Under the pieces are notes generated by a model that searched no databases, had not been told where the DNA came from, and saw only the letters and a program-made list of their open reading frames with translations. The position numbers and the translations under genes were made by a program. From an uncultured Pelagibacteraceae bacterium (GTDB lineage: Bacteria > Pseudomonadota > Alphaproteobacteria > Pelagibacterales > Pelagibacteraceae), in assembly GCA_902582345.1 (NCBI GenBank), contig CACHRU010000002.1:124001-188000 (forward strand): a stretch of DNA of 64,000 nt. Reading direction: 5' to 3'. How positions within the stretch are numbered: the stretch's first letter is position 1; the number at the start of each line of letters is the position of its first letter. This document shows positions 37,412 to 46,786 of the stretch, piece by piece.

Positions 37412-40400
37412 ATGGCTCAAAACATTTCTGTTCCAGATATAGGTGATTTTAAAGATGTAGAGGTAATCGAAGTGCTGGTTAAACCTGGAGATAAAATCAA
37501 AAAAAATGACCCTATAGTTACAATAGAAAGTGATAAATCAAGTGTGGAGATTCCATCTCCGTCTGATGGGATGGTAAAAGATTTGAAAGTAAAAATAGGC
37601 GATAAAGTTTCAGAGGGAAGTCTTTTAGTAACGTTAGAATCCAGTGTAACCTCAGAAACTCCTGATAAAAAAAAAGATCAAAAAGTTAAAAAAGAAAAAC
37701 CTAAAGAAAACGGAAACATTGTTACAAGTCAGTCTTTAAAACAAATTAAAAAAGTTTTTGCAGAGCCGGCTTCTAAAGATGATATAGACCCTTTAGAGAC
37801 TAATGAGTGGATCGAGTCTCTTAATTCTGTAATAGAAAATGATGGTGCATCAAGAGCAAGTTACTTATTAAATAAAGTTATAGACCAGGCCTATAAAGCT
37901 GGACTAGTTCTTCCAGATACTAGAACTACGCCTTATATAAATACAATTCCACCAGAGTCAGAGGTAAAATCTCCCGGAGATCAAAATATTGAAAAAAAAA
38001 TACGTGCATACATAAGATGGAATGCAGCTGCAATGGTGGTAAAAGCAAACAAAAAAAGTTCAGAGCTTGGTGGCCATATAGGTACATTTGCATCAGCTGC
38101 AACTTTATATGATGTCGGTATGAATCATTTTTGGAGAGCAAAAAATAATAAATTTGGAGGTGACTTGATTTACTTTCAAGGTCATTCAGCTCCAGGTATG
38201 TATGCTAGAGCGTTTCTTGAAGGAAGACTTACAGCTAAACAACTTGATGGCTTTAGACAAGAAGTTGGAAAAGATGGATTGTCCTCTTATCCTCATCCAT
38301 GGTTAATGCCGAATTTCTGGCAATTCCCTACTGTATCTATGGGGCTTGGACCAATAATGGGTATTTATCAGGCTAGGTTTTTGAAATATTTAATTAATAG
38401 AGGATTAATCAAAGATGAAGGAAGAAAGGTTTGGGTTTTTCTTGGTGATGGTGAGATGGATGAGCCAGAGTCTTTGGGTGCGATTGGATTGGCAGCGAGA
38501 GAAAAGTTAGATAATTTAATTTTCGTAATCAATTGTAATCTGCAAAGACTTGACGGTCCTGTTAGAGGAAACGGTAAAATTATTCAGGAGCTTGAGGGTA
38601 GCTTCAGAGGGACAGGATGGAATGTGATTAAAGTAATTTGGGGTTCTTATTGGGATCAACTTTTGGCTAAAGATAAAAGTGGGCTTTTAATCAAAAGGAT
38701 GAATGAGTGTGTAGATGGTGAGTATCAAGCTTTTAAGGCAAAAGGTGGTAATTATGTACGGGAAAAATTTTTTGGTAAATACTCTGAGTTAAAAGAGTTA
38801 GTATCTTCTTTAACAGATAAAGACATATGGAAATTAAATAGGGGTGGTCACGATCCACATAAAGTTTATGCTGCATACGATGCTGCCATGAAAAATAAGG
38901 GCTCCCCAACAGTAATCATTACTAAAACAATTAAAGGATATGGAATGGGTAAATCTGGTGAAAGTATTAATACCACTCATCAACAGAAAAAAATGGATGA
39001 GGAAGATTTGTTATATTATAGAGATAGATTTGGTGTTCCATTAACAGACAAACAAGTTAAAAATATTGAGTACTATAGACCTGACGAAAATTCAGAAGAA
39101 ATTAGGTACCTTAAAGATTGCAGAATAAAATTAGGGGGATTTATTCCAGAGCGGACATCTTTTGCAAAAGCAATTAAAACTCCTCCGAAAGATATTTTTG
39201 ATAGTTTTATGAAATCAACGGGGGAAAAAGAAATGTCGACCACTATGGCATTAGTAAGAATGCTTACTGCTCTGTTAAGAGATAAAAATGTATCACCAAG
39301 GTTAGTTCCAATAATTCCTGATGAGGCAAGAACATTTGGTATGGAAGGTTTTTTTCAAAAGATAGGTATTTACGCTCACGAAGGACAAAAATATGAACCG
39401 GTCGACTCAGAGCAACTTAGCTCTTATCGCGAAGATAAGAGTGGGCAAGTTTTAGAGGAAGGAATTACAGAATCAGGAGCTATGTCATCTTGGATTGCGG
39501 CAGGAACAGCATACACAAATCATGATATAGAAATGATACCTATATACATATTTTATTCTATGTTTGGATTTCAAAGAGTTGGTGATTTAGCCTGGGCTGC
39601 AGGAGACTCTCAAGCGAGAGGTTTTTTAATTGGTGCTACGGCTGGAAGAACAACTTTAGCTGGGGAAGGATTGCAACACCAAGACGGTCATAGTCATCTT
39701 ATGGCATCTAATATTCCAAATTGTATAAGTTATGATCCAACTTTTGCATACGAAATGGCTGTAATCTTAAGGGATGGAATGAGAAGAATGCATGAAAAAA
39801 AAGAAAATATTTTTTACTATATCACGGCAATGAATGAAAACTATCCTCATCCTGCTAAACCTAAAGATGCAGACGAAGGTATCTTAAAAGGAATGTATTT
39901 ACTTAAAGAGACAAAAAACAAAGGGACTACAAGAGTTCAACTACTAGGCTCTGGCACAATCTTGAGAGAAGTATTGAATGCAGCTGAAATCCTTTCAAAA
40001 GAATACGGTATTGACTCAGATATTTGGAGTGTCACAAGTTTTAATGAACTCAGAAAAGATGGTATGGAAACAGAAAGATGGAATTTATTAAATCCTGATG
40101 GAAAAAAGAAGAAATCATACGTAGAAAAATGTTTAGAAAAAAGAGAAGGTCCAGTGTTTGCAGCTTCTGATTATATTAGATCATTTTCAGATCAGCTTAG
40201 ACCATATGTAAATAAGCCTTTCTATTCGTTTGGTACAGATGGATATGGAAGAAGTGATACAAGAAAAAATTTGAGAAAGTTTTTTGAGGTTGATAAAGAA
40301 CATATTGTTGCTTACACTCTGAGTGCATTAGCAAAAGAGCAATTGATTGCATCAAAGCATGCAGAAAAAGCGATTAAAAAATATAAAATAGATAAAGAAA

Positions 40401-40423
40401 AGGTGTTTCCAACAAAATTATAA
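37412..40423 (+). CDS. aceE: Pyruvate dehydrogenase E1 (homodimeric) with N-terminal lipoyl domain
   Basis: E1 decarboxylates pyruvate with thiamine diphosphate and acetylates the lipoyl group of E2. The 1,003-residue protein is unusual: residues 1-78 are a complete lipoyl domain with the attachment Lys42 in ESDKSS, then a Lys/Pro-rich linker at about 79-125, then a normal AceE with the ThDP motif GDGEMDEPES from about residue 345. The lipoyl domain is close in sequence to that of AceF. aceF follows after 1 nt. No E3 (lpd) gene is in the window. Confidence 0.95.
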   Translation: MAQNISVPDIGDFKDVEVIEVLVKPGDKIKKNDPIVTIESDKSSVEIPSPSDGMVKDLKVKIGDKVSEGSLLVTLESSVTSETPDKKKDQKVKKEKPKENGNIVTSQSLKQIKKVFAEPASKDDIDPLETNEWIESLNSVIENDGASRASYLLNKVIDQAYKAGLVLPDTRTTPYINTIPPESEVKSPGDQNIEKKIRAYIRWNAAAMVVKANKKSSELGGHIGTFASAATLYDVGMNHFWRAKNNKFGGDLIYFQGHSAPGMYARAFLEGRLTAKQLDGFRQEVGKDGLSSYPHPWLMPNFWQFPTVSMGLGPIMGIYQARFLKYLINRGLIKDEGRKVWVFLGDGEMDEPESLGAIGLAAREKLDNLIFVINCNLQRLDGPVRGNGKIIQELEGSFRGTGWNVIKVIWGSYWDQLLAKDKSGLLIKRMNECVDGEYQAFKAKGGNYVREKFFGKYSELKELVSSLTDKDIWKLNRGGHDPHKVYAAYDAAMKNKGSPTVIITKTIKGYGMGKSGESINTTHQQKKMDEEDLLYYRDRFGVPLTDKQVKNIEYYRPDENSEEIRYLKDCRIKLGGFIPERTSFAKAIKTPPKDIFDSFMKSTGEKEMSTTMALVRMLTALLRDKNVSPRLVPIIPDEARTFGMEGFFQKIGIYAHEGQKYEPVDSEQLSSYREDKSGQVLEEGITESGAMSSWIAAGTAYTNHDIEMIPIYIFYSMFGFQRVGDLAWAAGDSQARGFLIGATAGRTTLAGEGLQHQDGHSHLMASNIPNCISYDPTFAYEMAVILRDGMRRMHEKKENIFYYITAMNENYPHPAKPKDADEGILKGMYLLKETKNKGTTRVQLLGSGTILREVLNAAEILSKEYGIDSDIWSVTSFNELRKDGMETERWNLLNPDGKKKKSYVEKCLEKREGPVFAASDYIRSFSDQLRPYVNKPFYSFGTDGYGRSDTRKNLRKFFEVDKEHIVAYTLSALAKEQLIASKHAEKAIKKYKIDKEKVFPTKL

Positions 40424-40424
40424 A

Positions 40425-41666
40425 ATGCCCTCTAAAGATATCTTAGTTCCAAACATAGGTGATTTTAAAGATGTTGAAGTTATTGAGGTTTTGGTTAAAG
40501 CCGGGCAAAAAATTAAAAAAAATGATTCTCTAATTACAATCGAAAGCGACAAATCTAGTGTTGAGGTACCTTCTACATCGGATGGAATTATAGAGAAAAT
40601 TAATATCAAAATAGGAGATAAAGTAAGCGAAGGCGATCTAATAGTAACTGTAAATGTAGAGTCAAAAATGGATGTAAAAGAGAAACCTTTACAAAAAAAC
40701 AAAATTAAGGAGGTAGTCTCAAAAAAATCAGATCCAGTTCCTTCGCCAGTTGCTCAATCTACATCAGGGGTAAAATTAGCAAGTCCTAAAGTCAGAAAAT
40801 TTGCAAGAGAACTTGGCGCAAATGTAACTCAAATACAAGGTTCACAGAGATCGGGAAGAGTAACAGAAGACGATGTTAAGAAATTTGTTAAGTCTCAAGT
40901 ATCTGTAAATCAGGGTAAAGTTGAAATAAAAAAATACAAAGATGAATATACCCATGAAGAATTTGGAGAAATTGAGATTAAAGAGATGCCAAGGGTAAAA
41001 AAGCTTTCAGGACCTCAATTAGTAAGATCATGGACTGAAATACCACATGTAACTCAACACGATGAAATTGATATTACTGAAATGGAGCAATTTAGAACAT
41101 CATTATTTGATCATTTCACTGGAGAAAAAATTTCTGTAACACCTTTAGCTTTCATAACAAGAGCGGTTGTGAATGCTTTGAAAGATTTTCCTAATTTTAA
41201 TTGTTCGATCGATACTAATCAAAATAAAATAGTTTATAAAAAATACTACCACGTTGGTTTTGCTGTAGACACTCCACATGGACTTATGGTTCCAAAATTA
41301 AGAGATGTTGATCAGATGAATATTAAAGAAATAGGAGATGAATTAAGAAGGGTGAGTAGAGAATGTAGAGATTTAAAAATAAATAAAAAAGAATTTTTTG
41401 GTGGGTCAATGACTATTTCAAGCTTGGGAGGAATTGGCGGAACTTTTTTTACACCTATAATTAACCCACCGGAAGTAGCTATTTTGGGAGTTGGAAAAAG
41501 TTTTGATAGACTTGTTAGAATAAAAGGTCAAATAGTTTCAAGAAAAATTTTGCCAATTTCTTTATCTTATGACCACAGAATAATAGACGGTGCTGAAGGT
41601 GCAAGATTTTGTGTTCATTTAAACAAAAGTTTAGGTAAAGATTTTGCTTTCAAGCTTGCCGTTTAA
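40425..41666 (+). CDS. aceF: Dihydrolipoamide acetyltransferase (E2 of pyruvate dehydrogenase)
   Basis: E2 forms the complex core and transfers the acetyl group from lipoate to CoA. The 413 residues hold one lipoyl domain (Lys43 in ESDKSS), a peripheral-subunit-binding domain (KLASPKVRKFARELGANV near residue 112), and the catalytic domain with His384 in SYDHRIIDGA. E. coli AceF has three lipoyl domains; here there is one, with a second on E1. The gene starts 1 nt after aceE, and the C-terminal domain is full length. Confidence 0.96.
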   Translation: MPSKDILVPNIGDFKDVEVIEVLVKAGQKIKKNDSLITIESDKSSVEVPSTSDGIIEKINIKIGDKVSEGDLIVTVNVESKMDVKEKPLQKNKIKEVVSKKSDPVPSPVAQSTSGVKLASPKVRKFARELGANVTQIQGSQRSGRVTEDDVKKFVKSQVSVNQGKVEIKKYKDEYTHEEFGEIEIKEMPRVKKLSGPQLVRSWTEIPHVTQHDEIDITEMEQFRTSLFDHFTGEKISVTPLAFITRAVVNALKDFPNFNCSIDTNQNKIVYKKYYHVGFAVDTPHGLMVPKLRDVDQMNIKEIGDELRRVSRECRDLKINKKEFFGGSMTISSLGGIGGTFFTPIINPPEVAILGVGKSFDRLVRIKGQIVSRKILPISLSYDHRIIDGAEGARFCVHLNKSLGKDFAFKLAV

Positions 41667-41689
41667 TTTAAATTACAATAATAAAGAGC

Positions 41690-42589
41690 ATGAGTAAAAA
41701 TTTCATCGCTTTAACTTGTGCTATTTCATGTTCTTTTCTTTGGGGAACTGCTTTCATTGCACAGGACACTGGTATGGACTATATCGGCCCCTGGACTTTC
41801 TCGGCAGCTAGATTGACATTGGGTTTTTTTGCTTTATTGCCTTTCTTTTTTATTTTTGAATTTAATAAAATTAAAAAAGAGAGACTAAATTATAAGATAA
41901 TACTTGGATATATGATTTTACTCGGTTTCTTTTTAGCGAGTGGGAACATATTTCAACAAATTTCATTGTTATATACTGATGTTGCAAACTCAGCAGTATT
42001 CACTGTATTATATGTCGTAATAGTACCAGTATTAGCTTATTTTCTTTTTTCAAAGAAAATTCATAAGTCTGTTTGGCCCTCGGTCCTGATGTGTTTGATA
42101 GGAGGGTTACTTTTAAGCGAACTAGATAATCTTAGAGTAAGGATTGGAGACTCACTAGTTGTGATTGGAGCAATTTTTTGGGCCCTTCATATTGTTTATG
42201 TTTCTAAATTTTTAAAAATTTTCAACTTTCCAATTACAATTGCAGCTTTTCAATGTTTAATTGCTTCTATATTTTCGGCGGTACCAGCTTTTTCATTTGA
42301 GTTTGTTTCGCTCAAACTTTTATCATTAGAGGCTACAGAGTTAATTTACGCTGGTGTACTTTCTAGCGGTATAGCCTTTCTCTTACAAATTATTGCTTTA
42401 CAACACCTTTCCCCTGCGCCTGCGGCTATAATTTTTTCTCTTGAAGGAGTTTTTGCATCTATTGCTGCATGGATTTTACTAGATCAATATCTAAATGAAT
42501 TCAAAATACTTGGAATTTTGATAATTTTATTTGCAGTTATTTTCTCTCAACTTGCGCCAATTTATGGTAAAAAAAGTTATGAAAATTAA
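41690..42589 (+). CDS. EamA/DMT-family transporter
   Basis: This 299-residue inner-membrane protein has ten predicted helices in two EamA repeats; repeat 1 starts SFLWGTAFIAQDTGMD, and repeat 2 has SGIAFLLQIIALQHLSPAPAAIIFSLE, a typical DMT signature. Such proteins export metabolites such as amino acids. It lies 23 bp after aceF and overlaps the dioxygenase by 11 nt. The substrate cannot be told. Confidence 0.9.
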   Translation: MSKNFIALTCAISCSFLWGTAFIAQDTGMDYIGPWTFSAARLTLGFFALLPFFFIFEFNKIKKERLNYKIILGYMILLGFFLASGNIFQQISLLYTDVANSAVFTVLYVVIVPVLAYFLFSKKIHKSVWPSVLMCLIGGLLLSELDNLRVRIGDSLVVIGAIFWALHIVYVSKFLKIFNFPITIAAFQCLIASIFSAVPAFSFEFVSLKLLSLEATELIYAGVLSSGIAFLLQIIALQHLSPAPAAIIFSLEGVFASIAAWILLDQYLNEFKILGILIILFAVIFSQLAPIYGKKSYEN

Positions 42590-43373
42590 ACCCTGCAAAA
42601 ATAATATTGGTGCAGAAATTAATATTGATTTGCTATCTACATCAAAAAAAGATGTTTATGAAATTCAGAAAGTCTTGGATGAATTCGGTGTTATTTTTTT
42701 TAGAAATCAAAACCTAGACCCACAATCTTATATAAATTTTGCCAAAAATTTCGGGGAATTGGCAGATTATCCCATGCTTAAAGGATTGAGCAAAGAATTT
42801 TCTAAAATAACAGTTATTGAGAGAAAATCTTCTGACAAAGGACCAAGCTTTGGTGAACAATTTCATACAGACTCTAGTTATACAAAGAAGCCTCCGCGAT
42901 ACACTATGTTATTAGGAAAATTAGTTCCGCCTCGAGGTCAGGGTAATACTGATTTTGCCTCACAATATTTAGCATATAAAAATTTGCCTGAAAAAATTAA
43001 AATAGAACTTGAAAATTTGAGAGCTGTATTTTCTTCTTCTGGTCCAATTTCTGTGACAAGATTAGAAAGAGAAAAAGAGAAGGGAACAGGCAAATCAAAA
43101 GACTTTCAATGTTCTCACAAAATAATTCAAAAAGTAAATAATAGAAAAACAATATATTTTAGTCCTGGGCATGTAATTGGGATTAAAGGAGTAGATCCTA
43201 AAAAATCTCGAGATTTACTTGACTTTTTAATTAATCATCAAACCAAACCTGAATTTGTTTACTCTTTTGAGTGGGAGAAAAATTCAATAGCCATGTGGGA
43301 CAACAGAGCTATTTTACATCAAGCAACAGCTTATACAGGTGACAGGATAATGCACAGAATTACAATTCAATAG
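42579..43373 (+). CDS. TauD/TfdA-family Fe(II)/2-oxoglutarate dioxygenase
   Basis: I start this at the ATG at 42579 (MKIKPCKNNIGAEI), which gives 264 residues; an ATG at 42531 lies inside the transporter and adds non-homologous sequence. The facial triad is visible: HxD in EQFHTDSSYT and the distal His in ILHQATAY, followed by the 2-oxoglutarate-binding Arg in MHRITI. WDNRAILHQAT is a TauD hallmark. Family members act on taurine, other sulfonates or small acids. The substrate is unknown; the PaaI thioesterase follows after 4 bp. Confidence 0.9.
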   Translation: MKIKPCKNNIGAEINIDLLSTSKKDVYEIQKVLDEFGVIFFRNQNLDPQSYINFAKNFGELADYPMLKGLSKEFSKITVIERKSSDKGPSFGEQFHTDSSYTKKPPRYTMLLGKLVPPRGQGNTDFASQYLAYKNLPEKIKIELENLRAVFSSSGPISVTRLEREKEKGTGKSKDFQCSHKIIQKVNNRKTIYFSPGHVIGIKGVDPKKSRDLLDFLINHQTKPEFVYSFEWEKNSIAMWDNRAILHQATAYTGDRIMHRITIQ

Positions 43374-43377
43374 GATT

Positions 43378-43755
43378 ATGGAAGAAACGAAATCAGATTT
43401 TGCAAATCATATCGGTGGAATGCTTACAAAAAAAATTGATGATAATAATTATGAATTTTATGCTGAAGTTAAAGATATAAACTTAAATACTGGTAAAATT
43501 GCTCATGGAGGTTTTATTTGCTCTATAGCAGATACCGGTATGGGAAATGCAGCACATCAAAGAGTTGGAGATAAAAGATGTGTTACTATATCTTTAGATG
43601 TAAAATTTATATCTGCTGCTAAAAAAGGACAAAAATTAGTAGGCAAAGTAAAAATTCAAAAAAAAACCAAAACTTTAGTTTTTATTTCCTGTGAAATTAA
43701 TAACTCGGAAGGTGTGGTTGCGAATGTTTCTGGTGTTTGGAAAATTCTATCTTAA
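43378..43755 (+). CDS. PaaI-type hotdog thioesterase
   Basis: This 125-residue hotdog protein has the central-helix motif AHGGFICSIADTGMGNAA with the conserved HGG and Asp, and strand VTISLDVKFISAAKKG. PaaI-type enzymes hydrolyse acyl- or aryl-CoA thioesters as tetramers in the cytoplasm. It lies 4 bp after the dioxygenase, suggesting a short catabolic unit, and overlaps the convergent msrB by 4 nt. Confidence 0.9.
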   Translation: MEETKSDFANHIGGMLTKKIDDNNYEFYAEVKDINLNTGKIAHGGFICSIADTGMGNAAHQRVGDKRCVTISLDVKFISAAKKGQKLVGKVKIQKKTKTLVFISCEINNSEGVVANVSGVWKILS

Positions 43756-44204
43756 TCTGGTATAAAAATTAAGCAAAGACCATTATTACAATATCTTTTT
43801 CCTGATGGACCTGGTCCATCATTAAAAACATGTCCATGGTGAGCTCCGCAATTAGCACAATGATATTCGATTCTTTTCATTCCGTATGAGTAATCAATTT
43901 TAGTTTTGAACGCACCTGGTAAAGCTTCGCTAAAAGAGGGCCAGCCAGTTCCACTATCAAATTTAGATACAGACTCAAAAAGTTTAGCATTACAATTTGC
44001 ACAGTGGTATGAGCCTTTTCTTTTCTCAAAGTTAAGTTCACTGGTACCTGCTCTTTCTGTTCCCTCTCCAAACATTATTTTTTTTTGTTCCTCTGTGAGA
44101 TTTGGATTGATGATTTTGGGATTTCCTAAAGCGAACAATCTGTTTGAAACAAAAAAACTAAAAAAATAGAGGGATATAGTTTGTAAAAAAAGCCTTTTAT
44201 TCAT
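43752..44204 (-). CDS. msrB: Peptide-methionine (R)-S-oxide reductase, exported
   Basis: MsrB repairs methionine-R-sulfoxide in proteins. The 150-residue protein has a signal-peptide-like N-terminus (residues 1-26, KRLFLQTISLYFFSFFVS), so it is probably periplasmic. The zinc cysteines are C68, C71, C116 and C119, and the catalytic Cys139 is in GKRYCNN, with GTGWPSF and GHVFNDGP substrate motifs. The final Cys144 could be a resolving residue. No periplasmic electron donor is adjacent. Confidence 0.92.
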   Translation of the reverse strand: MNKRLFLQTISLYFFSFFVSNRLFALGNPKIINPNLTEEQKKIMFGEGTERAGTSELNFEKRKGSYHCANCNAKLFESVSKFDSGTGWPSFSEALPGAFKTKIDYSYGMKRIEYHCANCGAHHGHVFNDGPGPSGKRYCNNGLCLIFIPD

Positions 44205-44225
44205 AAGATATTCTTATTTTATTTA

Positions 44226-44378
44226 TTACTTTTCTTTTTGTCTTACTTTAACCATCCCGCAGTCTTTACATTTTATAGTCTCCGTTGATCCTGCGGCACC
44301 AAAACCATACTTTGTATCAATGATATCGTACCTATGAATTCCAATATAGCAGAACCATTTGTAAATCTGCTTTAACAT
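44226..44378 (-). CDS. Small CxxC protein (50 aa) after the TRAP permease
   Basis: This minus-strand frame starts 10 nt after the TRAP permease stop and encodes 50 residues. It has C10 near a hydrophobic N-terminus (YKWFCYIGIHRY) and C37-x2-C40 in TIKCKDCGMVKV, half of a zinc-ribbon-like knuckle. It lies 21 nt before msrB on the same strand, so it may be part of a TAXI-permease-msrB transcript. It has no function I can name. Confidence 0.55.
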   Translation of the reverse strand: MLKQIYKWFCYIGIHRYDIIDTKYGFGAAGSTETIKCKDCGMVKVRQKEK

Positions 44379-44388
44379 AAATTAGCTT

Positions 44389-46728
44389 TTATTTTCTTCT
44401 AAAATTATTATATCCAAAAATTAGTATGAGTAAAAAAGAAAATGGATAAATTATCGCTTTATTTGGTCTATCCAAATTCTCTATTTTAAATTCACTTATT
44501 ACATCACCAGTTTCAACCCCTTTGTTTTTAGCTAACCCATTCCATTTTAATGTATCAACAGTTAGTCGCCCTTCTTTGTTAACCAAATTAATGCCATAAT
44601 CTTCTAAATTAAAATTATTTTCAAAACTATCCTTTTCAATAATGAACAATTTATATCTATCTCCATACTCTGTTCGTCTTGTCACTTTTAAATGAACTTC
44701 TCTTTTAGGATCAAAAGTTAATGATTGAACCTCCTCAGCTTTTAAAATTTGCTCTTCAAATTTAGGATAAAACTTATCAAGAATATAACCAGGTCTAAAT
44801 AAGGACATTGAAATTAAAAGGAAAACAACTATTTCATACCACTTTAATCTGTTAATAAACCACCCTTGTGTTGCTGCAGTAAAAATTAAGATGGCAGTTA
44901 AAGAAGTTACGACTATCGTCAAGGCGTGCCAAATATTTTCAACGCCGATTAATAATAGTTCAGGGTTAAAAATAAATACAATAGGTAGAATACCCGTTCT
45001 CAAGCTGTACCAAAAAGCTTGTACTCCTGTTTTTATTGGATCTGCCTTTGATATTGCGGCCGCAGCATAGGAAGCTAGCCCTACCGGAGGTGTGACATCA
45101 GCCATTAATCCGTAATAAAAAACATATAAGTGAATTGCAATTAGTGGAAAGACATACCCTGATGCACTTCCAACTTCTACGACTACCTGGGCCATTAGAG
45201 CCGCTACAACCAAATAGTTTGCAGTCGTGGGTAAACCCATACCTAAAATAATACAAAGCACAGCGGTCAATAAAAGAAGTGTAATAACATTCCCGCCTGA
45301 AATAGCTTCTACAATCACTATAAGATTATTGCTAAGACCAGTGGAAGCAACTGCACCAACAATAATTCCAGCGGTTGCGATAGCTATTGCAACACTAATC
45401 ATATTAAGGGCCCCTTTTTCTAATCCAGTGATAACTTTATTATATCCTTCTCGTATACCATTTAAGAAACCTTGATTTAAGCGAATAGCTGTCAAAATTT
45501 CTTTAATGAAAATAATAAAAAATAAAGATAAAATTGAATAAAATACAGCTGATGCAGCCGTCCATCGTTCGACTAATAATAAATAAACTAGAATAAATAT
45601 TGGTATCAAAAAGTGAATACCGCTTAAAAATGTTTTTCCTAATGGTGGTATTTGACTCTCCGGTAAACCTTTAATGTCTAATTTAACTGACTCTAAATGC
45701 GATATATAAAACAAAGCTATATACGAAATTATAGCAGGTAAAAACGCATGAGTTATAACTGTAAAATATGAAATTCCAAGTAATTCTGCCATGACAAAAG
45801 CAGCTGCACCCATGATTGGTGGCATGATTTGTCCGTTAACCGACGCAGCAACTTCAATAGCTCCCGCTTTTGTAGGGGTAAGACCTGTTCTTTTCATGAT
45901 AGGAATTGTAAAAGTTCCAGTAGTTACAGTGTTTGCAACCGAAGATCCTGATATTAATCCTGTCAGTCCAGAAGCTAAAATCGCAGCTTTGGCTGGACCA
46001 CCTCTCATTTTACCAACTAATGCAAAAGCTAAATTAAGAAAATATTTTCCTCCACCTGCTGCATCCAGGGTAGCTCCAAATAAAACAAATAAAAAAATAA
46101 AACTAACCGATACACTTATTGGTATTCCAAAAATTGCCTCTCCTCCAAACCAATGATAGCCAACAAGTCTCGTTATCGACAAACCTTGGTGGGAGATTAA
46201 ATCAGGCATTTTTTGGCCAAATATTGAGAAAAGTAAAAATATCAAAGCTATAGCTACTAAGGGAATACCGATTGCTCTTCTAGTGGCCTCCAAAAGTAGT
46301 AAAATTCCAAGACTTCCAAGAATTAGTTCGTATGAAACTTTAAAACCAAATAAATCGACTGAAGCAAGTATGCCTTGCCTATAAACCAAGCCTTCGTATT
46401 CTATTACAAGATAAAATGTAGCTAAAAGGGAAATTAAAGCTAAAGCAAAATCAAAAATATTTATAGATGAATTTCTTTTTGATTTTAAAGCTGGGTAAGC
46501 CAAAAAACAAAGACCCATACCAAATGCTAAATGAATAGCTCGTGCAGGAACATCTATAAATTTTCCAAAGTCTAATAAAAACGGAAGAGGTGAGGCGTAC
46601 CATAATTGAAATAACGACCAGGCTATTGATATAAATCCAACAAGCTTAAGATTCCAACTTTTAAGGATTCTTCTAGAACCACCCTCCTCGTCATGTCTCT
46701 TAAAAAAACTTTCTTTCACTTGTGACAT
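44389..46728 (-). CDS. TRAP transporter fused permease, TAXI type
   Basis: This 779-residue inner-membrane protein fuses the small (DctQ-like) and large (DctM-like) TRAP subunits, typical of TAXI systems. Visible DctM motifs are SGLTGLISGSSVANTVTTGTF, NGQIMPPIMGAAAFVMAE and ILGMGLPTTANYLVVAAL. A C-terminal soluble tail at about 650-760 resembles DUF3394. It works with the TAXI receptor encoded just upstream, using an ion gradient to import carboxylate-type solutes. A hairpin in the 58-bp gap between the two genes probably lowers permease expression. Confidence 0.94.
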   Translation of the reverse strand: MSQVKESFFKRHDEEGGSRRILKSWNLKLVGFISIAWSLFQLWYASPLPFLLDFGKFIDVPARAIHLAFGMGLCFLAYPALKSKRNSSINIFDFALALISLLATFYLVIEYEGLVYRQGILASVDLFGFKVSYELILGSLGILLLLEATRRAIGIPLVAIALIFLLFSIFGQKMPDLISHQGLSITRLVGYHWFGGEAIFGIPISVSVSFIFLFVLFGATLDAAGGGKYFLNLAFALVGKMRGGPAKAAILASGLTGLISGSSVANTVTTGTFTIPIMKRTGLTPTKAGAIEVAASVNGQIMPPIMGAAAFVMAELLGISYFTVITHAFLPAIISYIALFYISHLESVKLDIKGLPESQIPPLGKTFLSGIHFLIPIFILVYLLLVERWTAASAVFYSILSLFFIIFIKEILTAIRLNQGFLNGIREGYNKVITGLEKGALNMISVAIAIATAGIIVGAVASTGLSNNLIVIVEAISGGNVITLLLLTAVLCIILGMGLPTTANYLVVAALMAQVVVEVGSASGYVFPLIAIHLYVFYYGLMADVTPPVGLASYAAAAISKADPIKTGVQAFWYSLRTGILPIVFIFNPELLLIGVENIWHALTIVVTSLTAILIFTAATQGWFINRLKWYEIVVFLLISMSLFRPGYILDKFYPKFEEQILKAEEVQSLTFDPKREVHLKVTRRTEYGDRYKLFIIEKDSFENNFNLEDYGINLVNKEGRLTVDTLKWNGLAKNKGVETGDVISEFKIENLDRPNKAIIYPFSFLLILIFGYNNFRRK

Positions 46729-46738
46729 TTAGAGAACA

Positions 46739-46772
46739 TAAAAAAAAAGGCCCAGTTTTGCAACTGGGCCTT
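46739..46772 (-). terminator. Terminator/attenuator between TAXI receptor and permease genes
   Basis: An 11-bp perfect stem (AAGGCCCAGTT/AACTGGGCCTT on the plus strand, 46747-46757 and 46762-46772) has a 4-nt loop. Read on the minus strand it is followed by a T-run. It lies 14 bp after the receptor stop and just before the permease start. It can end most transcripts after the receptor gene, with read-through supplying the permease. Confidence 0.85.
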
Positions 46773-46786
46773 AAATTTTATTAAGC

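Noticed and set aside
42531..42578. Earlier start for the TauD-type dioxygenase
   Set aside because: The added residues are the transporter's C-terminus read in another frame; 42579 gives a normal N-terminus.
45227..46156. Two plus-strand frames of 82 and 121 residues inside the TRAP permease
   Set aside because: They are the reverse complement of hydrophobic helices and show no family motif.
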